From Arthrobacter sp. 31Y (GTDB taxonomy: Bacteria; Actinomycetota; Actinomycetes; Actinomycetales; Micrococcaceae): a stretch of DNA of 64,000 nt. Position 1 is the first letter of the stretch, and each line of letters begins with the position of its first letter. Below the pieces are notes generated by a model. It saw only the letters and a list, made by a program, of their open reading frames with translations, was not told where the DNA came from and made no database searches. The position numbers and the translations under genes are program-made. The stretch is from assembly GCF_000526335.1 (NCBI RefSeq), contig NZ_JAFW01000001.1, positions 4,464,001-4,528,000 of the forward strand. Reading direction: 5' to 3'. Below, piece by piece: positions 54,573 to 63,730 of this stretch.

Positions 54573-55178
54573 ACGCGCCCTGAGCAATCTCTTCCGGCGT
54601 CTCTAAGTAGGGCCACGCCGCCCTTGCATGAAAGCGCTGTCACGGCACCGCTTTGGCAGTTGCAGTCGATAATGGAGATTCTGTCGTCGGGCTTGGAGGA
54701 AGGTCTCGTCATGATGCTCGGTGCCGTCTCAGCCATGTACTTGCTGAAGGAGGTGCTCCCACTGTGTCGACTTATTCAGCGTTCTGGCGGGCAGAGCGCC
54801 GTCGCGTTTTGGGTTGTTCTGCCGATCGGCGGGGGTCATGCCTTGGACGTCGGGGCCTCCTCGGGACTGCGCTGACTCATCGCATGTGAGCCGTCCTAGC
54901 GACATGACGGTGATTCGTAAGCGCTCCAACTGCCGAGCCACTTCGGCATTCTTTGACCCATAGAGAAGCCCTCCAACCCTTTACGGTTGGAGGGCTTCGC
55001 GGTTGAGCTTGAACTCATTCCCAACGTCAGGTCGTGGACGCAAGGGGTTGAGCCCAGCGTCGGGATGGCTGCGGAAAAGAAGCCGGTTGGAAAGAAGCGG
55101 TGAGGGTCAATTGCAACCTCGGTTCTATGGCTCTATGCCCAGGCCCAGTTCTTACTATTGGATAATTCGTCTCTGACC
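54573..55178. other. Intergenic region with terminator
   Basis: No gene I can support over about 600 bases, probably part of the decayed nitrilase/kinase segment. It holds the perfect hairpin at 54965-54998. Confidence 0.45.
54965..54998. terminator. Strong hairpin terminator
   Basis: GAAGCCCTCCAACC (54965-54978), 6-base loop CTTTAC, GGTTGGAGGGCTTC (54985-54998), perfect 14-bp arms. It probably ends the leftward catabolic operon and/or the decayed rightward segment. Confidence 0.75.
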
Positions 55179-56195
55179 TTAATTGCCGATGTCGCCTTGG
55201 GCTTGTTTGATTTGGGCCAGGAGGGCCATTTCGTCGTAGATGCGCCATTCGCGGTAGATTTTGTCGCCGCGGAATTTGAAGTGAGAGACGCCGAAGATTT
55301 CGACGGGTGTGTTCGTGACGGGTCCGTAGAGGGGGATGCCGGAGTAGGTTCCGTTGAGGACCCAGACTATGGAGACGCGGGTTCCGTGGAAGGGGTCTTC
55401 GTTGAAGGCGACGTCGTAGATGTCTACTCGTGCATCGGGGAATGGGGCGAAGAGGTGGTCCAGTTCGTCTTTGTATCCGTCGATTCTTGCTTCTGTGCGG
55501 TGGCGGGTGGTGTGGATGACGATGTCGCGGTGCAGGTAGTCGGGGGCGAGGTTGCCGAGGTGCTGGTTCCACAGTTCCTCAATCATTTGGACTGTTTTCT
55601 TGTCTTCTGTTCGTCCGTGGTCGGGCCGTTTCCCGGATACTCCTTCGAGCAGCGGGTTCGCGGGTACGGGGCCGAGGAGGGGACCCTTCTTTTCGCCGAG
55701 GAGTCCGAGGCTGGGGGATGAGGCGATTTGGCGCGCTACGGCGTGGACGTCGTGTCCGGATTGTTCGACGACGGCCCATTCGTCCCGGACGACCCATTCT
55801 TCTGCGATGAATGCGTCACGGACCAGGCACACGGCGATGTTGCGTGATACGGACTTTTTGAAAGTCGGGGGTCCGTATTGCCAGAAGCCTTCCTGGCGTC
55901 CGCTGTTGATGATGCGGTGGGAGCTGAGCCAGCTGTTTTCCGTGCGGGCTTCCCACAGGACGTCCTCTCCGGTGAAGAGTCGGTGCGGGTAGGCTGCGTT
56001 CTTTTGGACGCAGGCTTTGATGATCTCTTCGTTGCCGGTGATGGTTCCGTAGGCGCCGTGTACGCGGATGTCCGGCATGTAGTGGTCGCGGATTTGGCCC
56101 ATGCCGCGTGGTTCCCAGATCCTGTCGGTCCAGGACAGGATGTAGTGCTCGGGGTCGTCGTAGGGTGCGTAGGCTGCGGGGTTAAGAGTGGTCAT
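55179..56195 (-). CDS. SnoaL-like/NTF2-fold protein, two-domain
   Basis: 338 residues. Two halves each resemble a SnoaL/NTF2-like alpha+beta cone: YMPDIRVHGAYGTITGNEEI in the first and YLHRDIVIHTTRHRTEARID ... FGVSHFKFRGDKIYREWRIY in the second. Such folds act as cyclases, dehydratases, isomerases or binding proteins. It follows the GntR gene on the same strand and probably carries out one step of the pathway encoded upstream. The actual reaction is not clear. Confidence 0.7.
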   Translation of the reverse strand: MTTLNPAAYAPYDDPEHYILSWTDRIWEPRGMGQIRDHYMPDIRVHGAYGTITGNEEIIKACVQKNAAYPHRLFTGEDVLWEARTENSWLSSHRIINSGRQEGFWQYGPPTFKKSVSRNIAVCLVRDAFIAEEWVVRDEWAVVEQSGHDVHAVARQIASSPSLGLLGEKKGPLLGPVPANPLLEGVSGKRPDHGRTEDKKTVQMIEELWNQHLGNLAPDYLHRDIVIHTTRHRTEARIDGYKDELDHLFAPFPDARVDIYDVAFNEDPFHGTRVSIVWVLNGTYSGIPLYGPVTNTPVEIFGVSHFKFRGDKIYREWRIYDEMALLAQIKQAQGDIGN

Positions 56196-56309
56196 GGAAT
56201 GTCCTTGGGTTTGAGGAGAGGAGCCTGCTGCGTCGCTGCGAAGGCAGGCCGAAGTGACTGTCCACTGGGCTTGTTGCTGCCGGGACTGTGGACATTGGAA
56301 AGGCGGAGG

Positions 56310-57098
56310 TTAGGCGGTCTCGGACATGGATGAGGTGGTCTTGCGCAGGTTTGCGATGGCTTCATCCATGTGGTGCTGCATGGCGGTGCGTGCAGCAGCA
56401 GGGTCTTCGTCGTTGATTGCGTTCATGATGGGTACGTGGAGGGCCAGGGATTCGTTGAGGTCCACGTGGTTGAGTACTTTGTCGGTCCAGGTCTGCATGA
56501 GACTGCGGATATTGATGATGACTCCCTCGAGCACTGGGTTCCCGCTGGCTTTCGCGATCGCCAGGTGAAAAGCGATGTCGGCTTTGGCGTAGCGTTCGAG
56601 GTCTCGGTCCTCGGCAGAGGACTGCATTTCAGCGAACACCGTGTTGATCCGGTCCTTGTCCACTTCGCTGGCCACCCCTGCGGCCATCCCCGCCAGTGAG
56701 ACTTCCAAGGTTGAGCGCGCCTCAATCAGTGCGTCTATGGAATGGTCTCCGAGAAAGAGTCCCCATTCAACGATGCGGGGTAGAAGGTTCGATGTCTTAT
56801 TGGTGAGGTAGGTGCCATCGCCTTGACGGACTTCCAGGAAGCCGAGCACGGTCAGGAGTTTGAGCGCTTCGCGGATGACGCTGCGGCCAACGCCCATCTG
56901 TTCGGCGAGTTGGCGTTCCCCGGCCAGTCGTTGTCCGGGGACTACATCGCTTTGGGCCAGGAACGCGAGCAGCTTCTGGGTGAGGTCAACCACCGGGGTC
57001 TGGCTGTTCTCTGCGGCTGCTTCCGCCTCGTCAGTCAATACCAGGTGCGCGTAGGACCCGGCGGTGAGTCGTCGTGTCTTAGCTGTTGGTGTACTCAT
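56310..57098 (-). CDS. GntR/FadR-type (FCD) regulator of the catabolic cluster
   Basis: 262 residues from ATG 57098 with CAGGAGGGTACTGAC upstream. Helix-turn-helix LAEQMGVGRSVIREALKLLT, then the FCD ligand domain (VEWGLFLGDHSIDALIEARS, AKADIAFHLAIAKASGNPVL, HVPIMNAINDEDPAAARTAM). The palindrome TGGTCAACC-AATA-GGTTGACCA at 61781 is of the GntR/FadR type and is its likely operator. The gene lies within the leftward operon, 1 base from the aldolase stop. Confidence 0.88.
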   Translation of the reverse strand: MSTPTAKTRRLTAGSYAHLVLTDEAEAAAENSQTPVVDLTQKLLAFLAQSDVVPGQRLAGERQLAEQMGVGRSVIREALKLLTVLGFLEVRQGDGTYLTNKTSNLLPRIVEWGLFLGDHSIDALIEARSTLEVSLAGMAAGVASEVDKDRINTVFAEMQSSAEDRDLERYAKADIAFHLAIAKASGNPVLEGVIINIRSLMQTWTDKVLNHVDLNESLALHVPIMNAINDEDPAAARTAMQHHMDEAIANLRKTTSSMSETA

Positions 57099-57099
57099 G

Positions 57100-57891
57100 T
57101 CAGTACCCTCCTGTTGTCGCGGTGAGAGTCTTTGCTGGATCACGGATCGCAGCGATTCTCTGGGTCGCTGCTGACCGCAGCATGGAAACGTCGTTGCCGG
57201 GTGTGACGAGATCAAAGCCGGCATCAGCCCATTTTGTGGCTTCCTCCGCCCCGGAGCAAAACAATCCTGCGGCCAGGCCGTGCCGGTGTGCCCGTTCGAC
57301 GATGCGGTGGGCAATGTCAGCCACTGGTCCAGCGATGTCGCCACCAGCTTTGAATCCAAGGTCCAGGGCGAGGTCGTTGGGGCCGAGGTAGACGCCATAG
57401 AGTCCGGGGGTGGACATGATGGCGTCCATCTGTTCAACGGCATCGCCGGATTCGATCATTGCCCAGGGCACGATGGTGTGGTTCGCTTCCGTTGCGTAAT
57501 CGGATCCGCCGTAGAGCAGGCCCCGGGAGGGGCCGAAGGAGCGGCGGCCCAGGGGTGGGTAGAAGCACGCGTCCACCAGTTCCCGGGCCAGTTCGGGGGA
57601 GTCAACGGAAGGGGCGATGATGCCGTAGGCGCCGGCATCGAGCAGCCAGCCAATCTCAGCGAGGTTGACAGAGGTGGGCCGCACCATGGGAGTTGCCGGG
57701 CTTGCCGATACTGCTTGCAGAAGCTTCACCACGGTGTCGGGGCCGAACATGCCGTGCTGTGCGTCGATGGTCACGCTGTCGAAGCCTGTGTTGGCTAGTA
57801 CTTCTGCGCTGTAGCTGCTGTCCGTCGATATCCAGGCGTTGACCGCAGTGTTTCCGCTGCGGATGACATTGCATAGGCTGTTTTCGCGCAT
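57100..57891 (-). CDS. HpcH/HpaI-family aldolase
   Basis: 263 residues. A TIM-barrel class II aldolase pattern: TIDAQHGMFGPD, MVRPTSVN (substrate Arg), WAMIESGDAVEQMDAI (metal Glu) and YLGPNDLALDLG (metal Asp). HpaI-type enzymes split 2-keto-4-hydroxy acids into pyruvate and an aldehyde. Here it may give pyruvate from the ring- or chain-cleavage product of the neighbouring enzymes. Length and metal ligands are intact. Confidence 0.88.
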   Translation of the reverse strand: MRENSLCNVIRSGNTAVNAWISTDSSYSAEVLANTGFDSVTIDAQHGMFGPDTVVKLLQAVSASPATPMVRPTSVNLAEIGWLLDAGAYGIIAPSVDSPELARELVDACFYPPLGRRSFGPSRGLLYGGSDYATEANHTIVPWAMIESGDAVEQMDAIMSTPGLYGVYLGPNDLALDLGFKAGGDIAGPVADIAHRIVERAHRHGLAAGLFCSGAEEATKWADAGFDLVTPGNDVSMLRSAATQRIAAIRDPAKTLTATTGGY

Positions 57892-57926
57892 CTTTGGTCT
57901 CGTTCCTCTCCGGAAGTTCGGAGGTC

Positions 57927-59087
57927 CTAGTCGTCGTCGGTCATCATGGCCAGGAGGAACATGGGGGCGATGTACCCGTCAGCGTCCCGGGACAGTCCCT
58001 TGTCGTTGACCTCTTTCCAGACTTCAGGTGACCAGTGCAACCGTACTCGGGCGTCTCCTCCGTTGATCACCAGCAGCTCCCCGAATTCGGAGTCTTCGGG
58101 TGCGGACGTGTTCCGGATGGTCCGCCATGCGTTTCGCGGCACTGACAGGGTGTCTTCAGGTTCCAAAGTGACCTGAACTTGTTCCGTGCCTTCGTTGAGG
58201 GTGACGGTCCAGGAGCCGCTCTTGACGATCAGTACTTGTGTTTCGGAGTGCCAGTGCTGGAGCATGCCTTCGCCTTCCCGGGCACGCAGCCAGGCGACGT
58301 TGAAGGAATGGGGGTTGGAAACCCTGGGGGCGATATCACGGTCTTCGGCCATGCCGTAGCCGATGACCGCTGCGAGTTGGGCGCCGCCTCCAGGGATGGA
58401 GGAGCAGAGGAACGGGTGCTCGAAGTACACCAGGTCATCCCGGGTGGTGATGCGGGCGCGCATTTCCTCGGGTGAGTAGGTACGTAGGGACTCAACGACG
58501 TCGGCGGGCATGGGCCTGATGAGTATGTTCTCGTCTTCGGGTAGTTGATCCCCGGCAACTGTGTCAATCAGTCGGTTATCGGATGTCAGGTACAGGCCGT
58601 GCCCTTCGGCTTCGTTCAGAACGGAGGGCCCCCAAATAATTCCTCCGGTGTCGGATTGCCCCAAGGCGGTGAACAGCCAGCCGTCGTCGAGTCCTTCATT
58701 GGTGAAGCCGCGGAAGATCCACGTCGGCACGGTGATGATGTCTCCTTCCTGGGAGACGTAATCTCCGCCTTTGCCGTCCTTGCCCCAACGGAACCGCCAG
58801 GTTCCCCGGAAGTTGAAGAACACTTCGGCGGTGAAGTGCATGTGGAGGGAGTTGGTGACGCCGTTGGGCATGGCCGCGGCGCCGATGTTGTAGCCGTGGT
58901 CTTCTTGCAGGTTGATGACTTGCCCGGCGTTCTGGGACACGCCGCCGCCGATGAGCGCGTAGTTCTCTTTCTTGTCCGACCCCGGGGTGCGGCAGTCAAT
59001 GAACGCGGCGTTGCAGGAAACCAGGTCCGTCCGGCGGATGGTGCGGCGTTCAAGCTCGCTGGCACTGATGACTGGGTTGTTAATCAT
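57927..59087 (-). CDS. Bicupin, gentisate-dioxygenase-like protein
   Basis: 386 residues, two cupin domains. Domain 1 metal motif LHMHFTAEVFFNFRGTWRF; domain 2 LQHWHSETQVLIVKSG. Both keep histidines and an acidic residue, unlike gentisate 1,2-dioxygenases, where usually only one cupin binds iron. It may be a dioxygenase or an isomerase or sugar-acid enzyme of the bicupin class. The overlap with the hydrolase stop (ATGA) shows they are one operon. Confidence 0.7.
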   Translation of the reverse strand: MINNPVISASELERRTIRRTDLVSCNAAFIDCRTPGSDKKENYALIGGGVSQNAGQVINLQEDHGYNIGAAAMPNGVTNSLHMHFTAEVFFNFRGTWRFRWGKDGKGGDYVSQEGDIITVPTWIFRGFTNEGLDDGWLFTALGQSDTGGIIWGPSVLNEAEGHGLYLTSDNRLIDTVAGDQLPEDENILIRPMPADVVESLRTYSPEEMRARITTRDDLVYFEHPFLCSSIPGGGAQLAAVIGYGMAEDRDIAPRVSNPHSFNVAWLRAREGEGMLQHWHSETQVLIVKSGSWTVTLNEGTEQVQVTLEPEDTLSVPRNAWRTIRNTSAPEDSEFGELLVINGGDARVRLHWSPEVWKEVNDKGLSRDADGYIAPMFLLAMMTDDD

Positions 59088-59857
59088 GACTCTACTTTCT
59101 GGGTTTCTGTGGTGAAGGCTGTGATGCCCGGGTGGGAGAAGTTTTTCTGGAGCCAGGACTCAATCGTGGTGGATACAGTGCCCGGCATGGTCAGCGGGGC
59201 CATGTGGGTTGCCCGGGGGATGAGGGCGAATTCGCCCATGGGCGTGGAGGCGCTGATTTCTCTGACTGCGTCTGACGGAACGAGGCAATCGTCGTCGGCT
59301 GCCATTGCCAGGAGCGGGCCGGCATAATTGCCGAGCGCAGGGCGTTCATCAATGCGGTCGAGCTGGATTCGCAGCTGAGCGGCGAGGCCCGGCGCGCCGG
59401 TGTTCAGCGCCATACGCCGGCAGGTCTCGTAGTGGTTGGCCGCGTAGGCGGAGCCCACCGTGCTTCCCACCAGCGAGGGGACAATCTCATCGACAATCCC
59501 CACCAGTTCACCGTCCTTGAGGCGGCGGAGCAGGCTGGTCCAATAGGTCAGCTGTGTAGGACGCGGTGGCCGCGGGCTCGCGCAGACGAGGGCGAGGCCC
59601 GCGACTTTTCCCGGGAACCTTCGTGCCAGGGCCATGGCGACGGTGCCCCCGAGCGAGTGTCCCACCAGGATTGCAGGCTGATCGATCTTCGCCATTAGGG
59701 CCGATACGGCGGCGTCCAGCCCGCTTTGATGCAGGAGGTGTATCTCCAACCGGGCCTCGGGCAATAGTGTCCATAGCCGGTTGATGATTCCTTCAAACAT
59801 GCTCTCGTCACATTGCATGCCTGGAATCAGAATGATCGGTGGCAGGACAGTCTTCAT
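59084..59857 (-). CDS. Alpha/beta hydrolase
   Basis: 257 residues. Nucleophile Ser in LVGHSLGGTVAMALARR, Asp in AADDDCLVPSD and His in PRATHMAPL: a complete triad. Probably hydrolyses an ester, lactone or C-C bond of the pathway intermediate; no lid motif tells which. Overlaps the aldo/keto reductase stop by 4 bases (ATGA), so translation is coupled. Confidence 0.88.
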   Translation of the reverse strand: MKTVLPPIILIPGMQCDESMFEGIINRLWTLLPEARLEIHLLHQSGLDAAVSALMAKIDQPAILVGHSLGGTVAMALARRFPGKVAGLALVCASPRPPRPTQLTYWTSLLRRLKDGELVGIVDEIVPSLVGSTVGSAYAANHYETCRRMALNTGAPGLAAQLRIQLDRIDERPALGNYAGPLLAMAADDDCLVPSDAVREISASTPMGEFALIPRATHMAPLTMPGTVSTTIESWLQKNFSHPGITAFTTETQKVES

Positions 59858-60843
59858 GAGGATTGTCCCGTAATAGCGTGCGCGGCTAGTTGTACGCGGT
59901 CCTCAGCGCTCAGGTCCAACTCCAGGGCTGCCCAGCTGCTGCGTAGTTGTTCCAAGGTCCTGCAACCGATTACGGGCACCGTTGTCAGCGGTGTTTGCAA
60001 TAGTCCGGCCAAGGCAACGGTCGATTTGTCGACGTCCAGCCTGTGTGCGATTTCAGTAACGGTCTGGAGCGCGGCAACGTTGCGCACTGTGTCGTACCTG
60101 TGGACGGATGCCGGGACGCGTTGATCGGGTGTTGCTTTGTCAAAGTAGCCTCGGGCTTGGGAGGAGTATGGAATCGCTGTGAGCTTCTGTTCCTTGTGGA
60201 GGGTCAGGAGTTCCTGGTCCATCCACGTCAGGTCGGGCATTACTGCGTCATGCCTCGGCTGTGCCAGGCTCCATTCCAGCTGGTGCGCTACAAAGCCCGT
60301 TACGCGGTTTTTTGTGGCCCAGACCGCTGCTTCTGTAAGCCGAGCTGCCGAAAAGTTGCTGGCTGCGTAATGTCGGATCAGCCCGTCAGAGACCATCTCC
60401 TCCAGCGTCTCCAGGATCTCGGCGATGGGACGGGCTGTGTCGTCACGGTGCAGATAATAGAGGTCCAGGGGGGTGCCGCCGAGGTTTTCGATGCTGCGGT
60501 GCGCATCCTCACGCAGGTTTCCCTGGTCTAGTCGGGAAACGCCTGGATTATCCAAAGCAGGGTGGCCGCCTTTGGTTGCAATGACGAGTTTGCTGCGGTC
60601 CTGAGCTGCAAGCCAACGTCCGATGGTCCGCTCGCTGCAGCTGCGTTCAATACCTTGGTTCCAGTCCGCGTAGACCAGGGCTGTATCGATGAAGTTCCCG
60701 CCTAAGTCAAAGAACGTGTCCAGTAAGCCGAAGGACGCAGCCTGATCCAATTCGGAGCCCAGGCGATTGCCGCCGAGGCAGAGAGCGGACACAGTAAGGT
60801 CGGTGTTGGGGAGCTCCTTAAGCATCCCGGATCGGGTGGTCAT
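59854..60843 (-). CDS. Aldo/keto reductase
   Basis: 329 residues. Catalytic Asp-Tyr region FIDTALVYADW, Lys in VIATKGGHP and His in DLYYLHRDD; NADPH site near SNFSAARLTEA. Typical of sugar- or ketone-reducing AKR proteins that oxidise or reduce a hydroxyl group, including those in inositol or rare-sugar operons. Overlaps the dehydrogenase stop (ATGA). Confidence 0.88.
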   Translation of the reverse strand: MTTRSGMLKELPNTDLTVSALCLGGNRLGSELDQAASFGLLDTFFDLGGNFIDTALVYADWNQGIERSCSERTIGRWLAAQDRSKLVIATKGGHPALDNPGVSRLDQGNLREDAHRSIENLGGTPLDLYYLHRDDTARPIAEILETLEEMVSDGLIRHYAASNFSAARLTEAAVWATKNRVTGFVAHQLEWSLAQPRHDAVMPDLTWMDQELLTLHKEQKLTAIPYSSQARGYFDKATPDQRVPASVHRYDTVRNVAALQTVTEIAHRLDVDKSTVALAGLLQTPLTTVPVIGCRTLEQLRSSWAALELDLSAEDRVQLAAHAITGQSS

Positions 60844-61751
60844 GACTTTACTTTCGCGGCCGGTTCAAGGGCTGACATGGCCTCGAAGGCCTCCAGGATC
60901 GACCAAATGTCCCTCCGGCCAGCACCGGCCGCCTGTTGCTGGGTCATGATCTGGCGCACTGCTGATGTAAGGGGCATGCTGGCGGCACAATCCTTGGCCG
61001 CAGACAGCACGAGGTCCAGATCTTTGGCCGCGGTGTTGATGTCCGACGGAGGATTTTCGAAACGGCGCTCTTTGAGCATGGGAGCCTTCAGCGTGAGCTG
61101 GGTCGATCCGAGGGGACCGGATTCCAGGACATCAATCATCTGGTTGAAGTCCAGACCGCCCTTCTCTCCGAACGCGAGGGCTTCCCCGATCAGTGCTGCG
61201 TAGACACCGACAATGGCGCTGTGTACCAGCTTGAGGTAGTGGGCCATTTCGCCGTCGCCGACATTGAGCACCCTCTCCCCGAGGAGCGAGAGTACCGGTT
61301 CGGCCTCGCGGGCATGAGCCTCGGTGCCGGAGACAAAAATGGTCAGCTTGGCCGATTCGGCCAACGCTATGCTTCCGGCGACCTTGCCACGAAGATACCC
61401 GACGCCAGCGGCTTGCATTGCCTGGGCGACCTTGGCTGATGCCGCAGGCGAAACCGTGCTCAAATCGCTGTAGAGGTGCCCGGGGGTGGCCCCGGACAGG
61501 ACTCCCTCCGGGCCGAGGGCTACGTCAAGGAAGATGTCATCGTTCATGACAATCGAGAAGCTCAGCAGTGACCGTGCTGCCACGTCCGCCGGTGAGGAAG
61601 CAGCGATACCGCCGGATTCGGTGAGGTCTTTCATTTTTTGTGGGTCAATGTCGTATCCGACTACCGGGTGGCCGGCGCGCAGCAGATTCCTGACCATGGG
61701 GCCGCCCATACGGCCCAGTCCGATAAAGCCAATGACGGGTTTGGGGTTCAT
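60840..61751 (-). CDS. NAD-binding beta-hydroxyacid dehydrogenase (3-hydroxyisobutyrate dehydrogenase-like)
   Basis: 303 residues from ATG 61751. N-terminal dinucleotide motif VIGFIGLGRMGGPMVRNLLR, then the substrate loop LYSDLSTVSPAASAKVAQAM, VAGSIALAESAKLTIFVSG and the catalytic Lys region MAHYLKLVHSAIVGVYAALI. The GKVAGS version varies the usual GxSGG loop, so the substrate may be unusual. First gene of the leftward operon under the palindromic operator. No clear ribosome site; leaderless or weakly translated start possible. Confidence 0.88.
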   Translation of the reverse strand: MNPKPVIGFIGLGRMGGPMVRNLLRAGHPVVGYDIDPQKMKDLTESGGIAASSPADVAARSLLSFSIVMNDDIFLDVALGPEGVLSGATPGHLYSDLSTVSPAASAKVAQAMQAAGVGYLRGKVAGSIALAESAKLTIFVSGTEAHAREAEPVLSLLGERVLNVGDGEMAHYLKLVHSAIVGVYAALIGEALAFGEKGGLDFNQMIDVLESGPLGSTQLTLKAPMLKERRFENPPSDINTAAKDLDLVLSAAKDCAASMPLTSAVRQIMTQQQAAGAGRRDIWSILEAFEAMSALEPAAKVKS

Positions 61752-61780
61752 GTCATTCACGCTACAGGCGGTTTCCGAAA

Positions 61781-61802
61781 TGGTCAACCAATAGGTTGAC
61801 CA
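61781..61802. promoter_or_regulatory. Palindromic operator of the GntR/FCD type
   Basis: TGGTCAACC-AATA-GGTTGACCA, perfect 9-bp arms in the divergent promoter region of the leftward operon and the MHS transporter. Fits the short inverted sites bound by FadR-type GntR regulators; the gene at 56310-57098 is the likely partner. Confidence 0.7.
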
Positions 61803-62002
61803 ATTTTTATTTCGGCCGTACAGTCGTTTTAGCGATGTGATCCAATCCACATCACAGCCCGGTCCCGCACCGCAGTAGCAGCGGTAGCGTCCGGGAATGT
61901 TCGTCTCCTGCCAGCTCGTACACAAAGTGCCGGGCGGCATATAGGAACCCAGGACCGCCCTGACAGGCTGGCCGCCTGAATGACCCCAACGTGGAGGTAA
62001 GA

Positions 62003-63391
62003 GTGTCAACCACAAACCCAGCACCCCGGACGGCCGCTGCCGATGGAAGGGATCCCATCGTCATCGATGCCCCTACTGGCAAGGCTCTAAGAAAACCCAT
62101 CCTGGCCGGCACCGTCGGCAACTTCATTGAACAATTCGACTACGGAATCTATGGCTACCTGGCCCCTTACATGGCCGCCTCCTTCTTTCCCGCAGAAGAC
62201 CGGACTGCCGCGCTCCTGAGCGTCTACGCTGGGTTCGCCCTGTCGTTCCTGCTGCGCCCCTTCGGAGGCATGATCTTCGGCCGGTACGGCGACCGACTCG
62301 GCCGCCGCAACGCCCTCGCCGTTGCCATCATTTCGATGGGCCTCCTAACGACCTTGATCGGCGTTCTGCCCCCATATGCGGCAGTTGGCTTCGCCGCTCC
62401 TGTCATGCTGCTGCTCATCCGCGCAGCCCAAGGACTTGTCCAAGGGGGTGAATACGCAGGAGCCGTGGCATTCATCGTCGAATACGCCCCCGCAAAGAAG
62501 CGAGGCCTCTACACCAGCTTCCTCTCCGTCAGCGTCTTCGCCGGTCTGTTGACCGGCGCCGGGATCGCGGCGTTGGTCGCAGCCTCCCTCTCTGACGCAG
62601 ACATGGAAGCCTGGGGCTGGAGAATACCCTTCCTCATCACTCTGCCACTGACCTTGGTAGGCCTGATCCTGAGGCTCCGGATCGATGAAACCCCCGAGTT
62701 CCGGCGCATGCAAGAGGAACAAAAAGCCGCAGCAGCCGCCGGAGTGGTCGAAGAAGTCATCACCAAACGACCACTGACAGAGGCCCTGAAAACCCAGTGG
62801 AAGCCGATTCTTATCTTTGCCGGCTTTGCCATCACCAACGCGGTCCTATCCTTCACCTGGGTCACGTTCCTGCCCGGGTACCTGCGCACCAACCTCGGCA
62901 TGGCGAAGGAACAGGCACTGGCCTCGAACTTCATCGCCCTCGGAGTCCTGCTTCCCTTGCTTGTCCTCTCAGGGATCATGGTGGACAAAATCGGCAGAAA
63001 GCCCATGCTGATCATGGCCTGCGTATCCGCCATAGTGCTGGTACCAGTAGCCTTCGCAGTGGTCCAAGCGGGCACCTTCGCTGCCGCCCTCACCGCTCAG
63101 TTCATCTACCTCATCCCCATTATGTTCATCTCAGTGGCGTTGACAGTCAGCATGGCGGAACTCTTCCCGACCAAAGTTCGGTACTCCGCCAGTGCAATGG
63201 CCTACAACCTCGCCTTCGGCATCTTCGGCGGCACCGCGCCATTGGTCGCAACGTTCCTGCTCTCCAGTACCGGCTCAATCTGGGCCGTGGCAGCGTACGT
63301 ATGCGCCGTCGCCGTCGTCTCCCTGATCTGCGTCATCAAAGCATTCCGAGAGACCCGGGGAACCCGCCTCTCCGACAGCAAATACAACTAA
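62003..63391 (+). CDS. MFS transporter, metabolite:H+ symporter (MHS/ProP-like)
   Basis: 462 residues from GTG 62003, preceded by GGAGGTAAGA. Twelve hydrophobic segments with the MHS pattern (GNFIEQFDYGIYGYLAPYMA, RPFGGMIFGRYGDRLGRRNA, GLVQGGEYAGAVAFIVEYAP). These proteins import organic acids, betaines or aromatic acids. It is divergent from the GntR-controlled operon and shares its operator, so it probably imports the acid that operon degrades. Confidence 0.9.
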   Translation: MSTTNPAPRTAAADGRDPIVIDAPTGKALRKPILAGTVGNFIEQFDYGIYGYLAPYMAASFFPAEDRTAALLSVYAGFALSFLLRPFGGMIFGRYGDRLGRRNALAVAIISMGLLTTLIGVLPPYAAVGFAAPVMLLLIRAAQGLVQGGEYAGAVAFIVEYAPAKKRGLYTSFLSVSVFAGLLTGAGIAALVAASLSDADMEAWGWRIPFLITLPLTLVGLILRLRIDETPEFRRMQEEQKAAAAAGVVEEVITKRPLTEALKTQWKPILIFAGFAITNAVLSFTWVTFLPGYLRTNLGMAKEQALASNFIALGVLLPLLVLSGIMVDKIGRKPMLIMACVSAIVLVPVAFAVVQAGTFAAALTAQFIYLIPIMFISVALTVSMAELFPTKVRYSASAMAYNLAFGIFGGTAPLVATFLLSSTGSIWAVAAYVCAVAVVSLICVIKAFRETRGTRLSDSKYN

Positions 63392-63400
63392 ACCGTCCCT

Positions 63401-63444
63401 AAGGAAGGGCATGGCTACTGACCGAAGGGGCCATGCCCTTCCTT
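63401..63444 (+). terminator. Rho-independent terminator of the MHS transporter gene
   Basis: AAGGAAGGGCATGGC (63401-63415), 14-base loop, GCCATGCCCTTCCTT (63430-63444): perfect 15-bp arms beginning 9 bases after the stop. Confidence 0.85.
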
Positions 63445-63496
63445 ATGACAAGTGGATGAAAACCAAACCTTATGACAAATGGATGAAAACCAAACA
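63443..63496. repeat. 27-bp tandem repeat, two units
   Basis: Units at 63443-63469 and 63470-63496 start TTATGACAARTGGATG and continue AAAACCAAAC, with two differences. Lies between the terminator and the right long repeat. Confidence 0.8.
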
Positions 63497-63561
63497 TCGG
63501 TGCGTCAGGGGGCATGGGACTCAGTTGCCAGTGAGAGGCTGTCGCATTGGCCAAAAAGGAA

Positions 63562-63580
63562 GTGTGGACAATGTCCACAC
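63562..63580. promoter_or_regulatory. 19-bp palindrome with DnaA-box-like halves, copy 2
   Basis: GTGTGGACA-A-TGTCCACAC. The central A creates TTGTCCACA on the minus strand. Same position within the long repeat as copy 1. Confidence 0.6.
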
Positions 63581-63664
63581 CCTCCGCCCCGGACTGGCCT
63601 GTACAACCATCGGACTGCTCCGGATTCCGCATGTTTCCGCCACTTCCCAGTAATAACAAGGCCC

Positions 63665-63698
63665 GGAATCCCGTTCGAGTCCCACCTCGGGCACGGCA
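63665..63698 (+). other. tRNA 3'-end remnant (possible attachment site), right
   Basis: Identical over 34 bases to 21872-21905, with the T-loop at 63674 and the acceptor-like CTCGGGCA at its end. Again no 5' tRNA half. Confidence 0.6.
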
Positions 63699-63699
63699 T

Positions 63700-63730
63700 A
63701 CCCCCTCTTCAGAGGGGGTTTTTGCTTTAA
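63700..63730 (+). terminator. tRNA-type Rho-independent terminator, right repeat
   Basis: ACCCCCTC (63700-63707), loop TTCA, GAGGGGGT (63712-63719), then TTTTGCTTT. Confidence 0.75.

Noticed and set aside
63443..63496. CRISPR-like repeats
   Set aside because: Only two directly adjoining 27-bp units without spacers; a simple tandem duplication.
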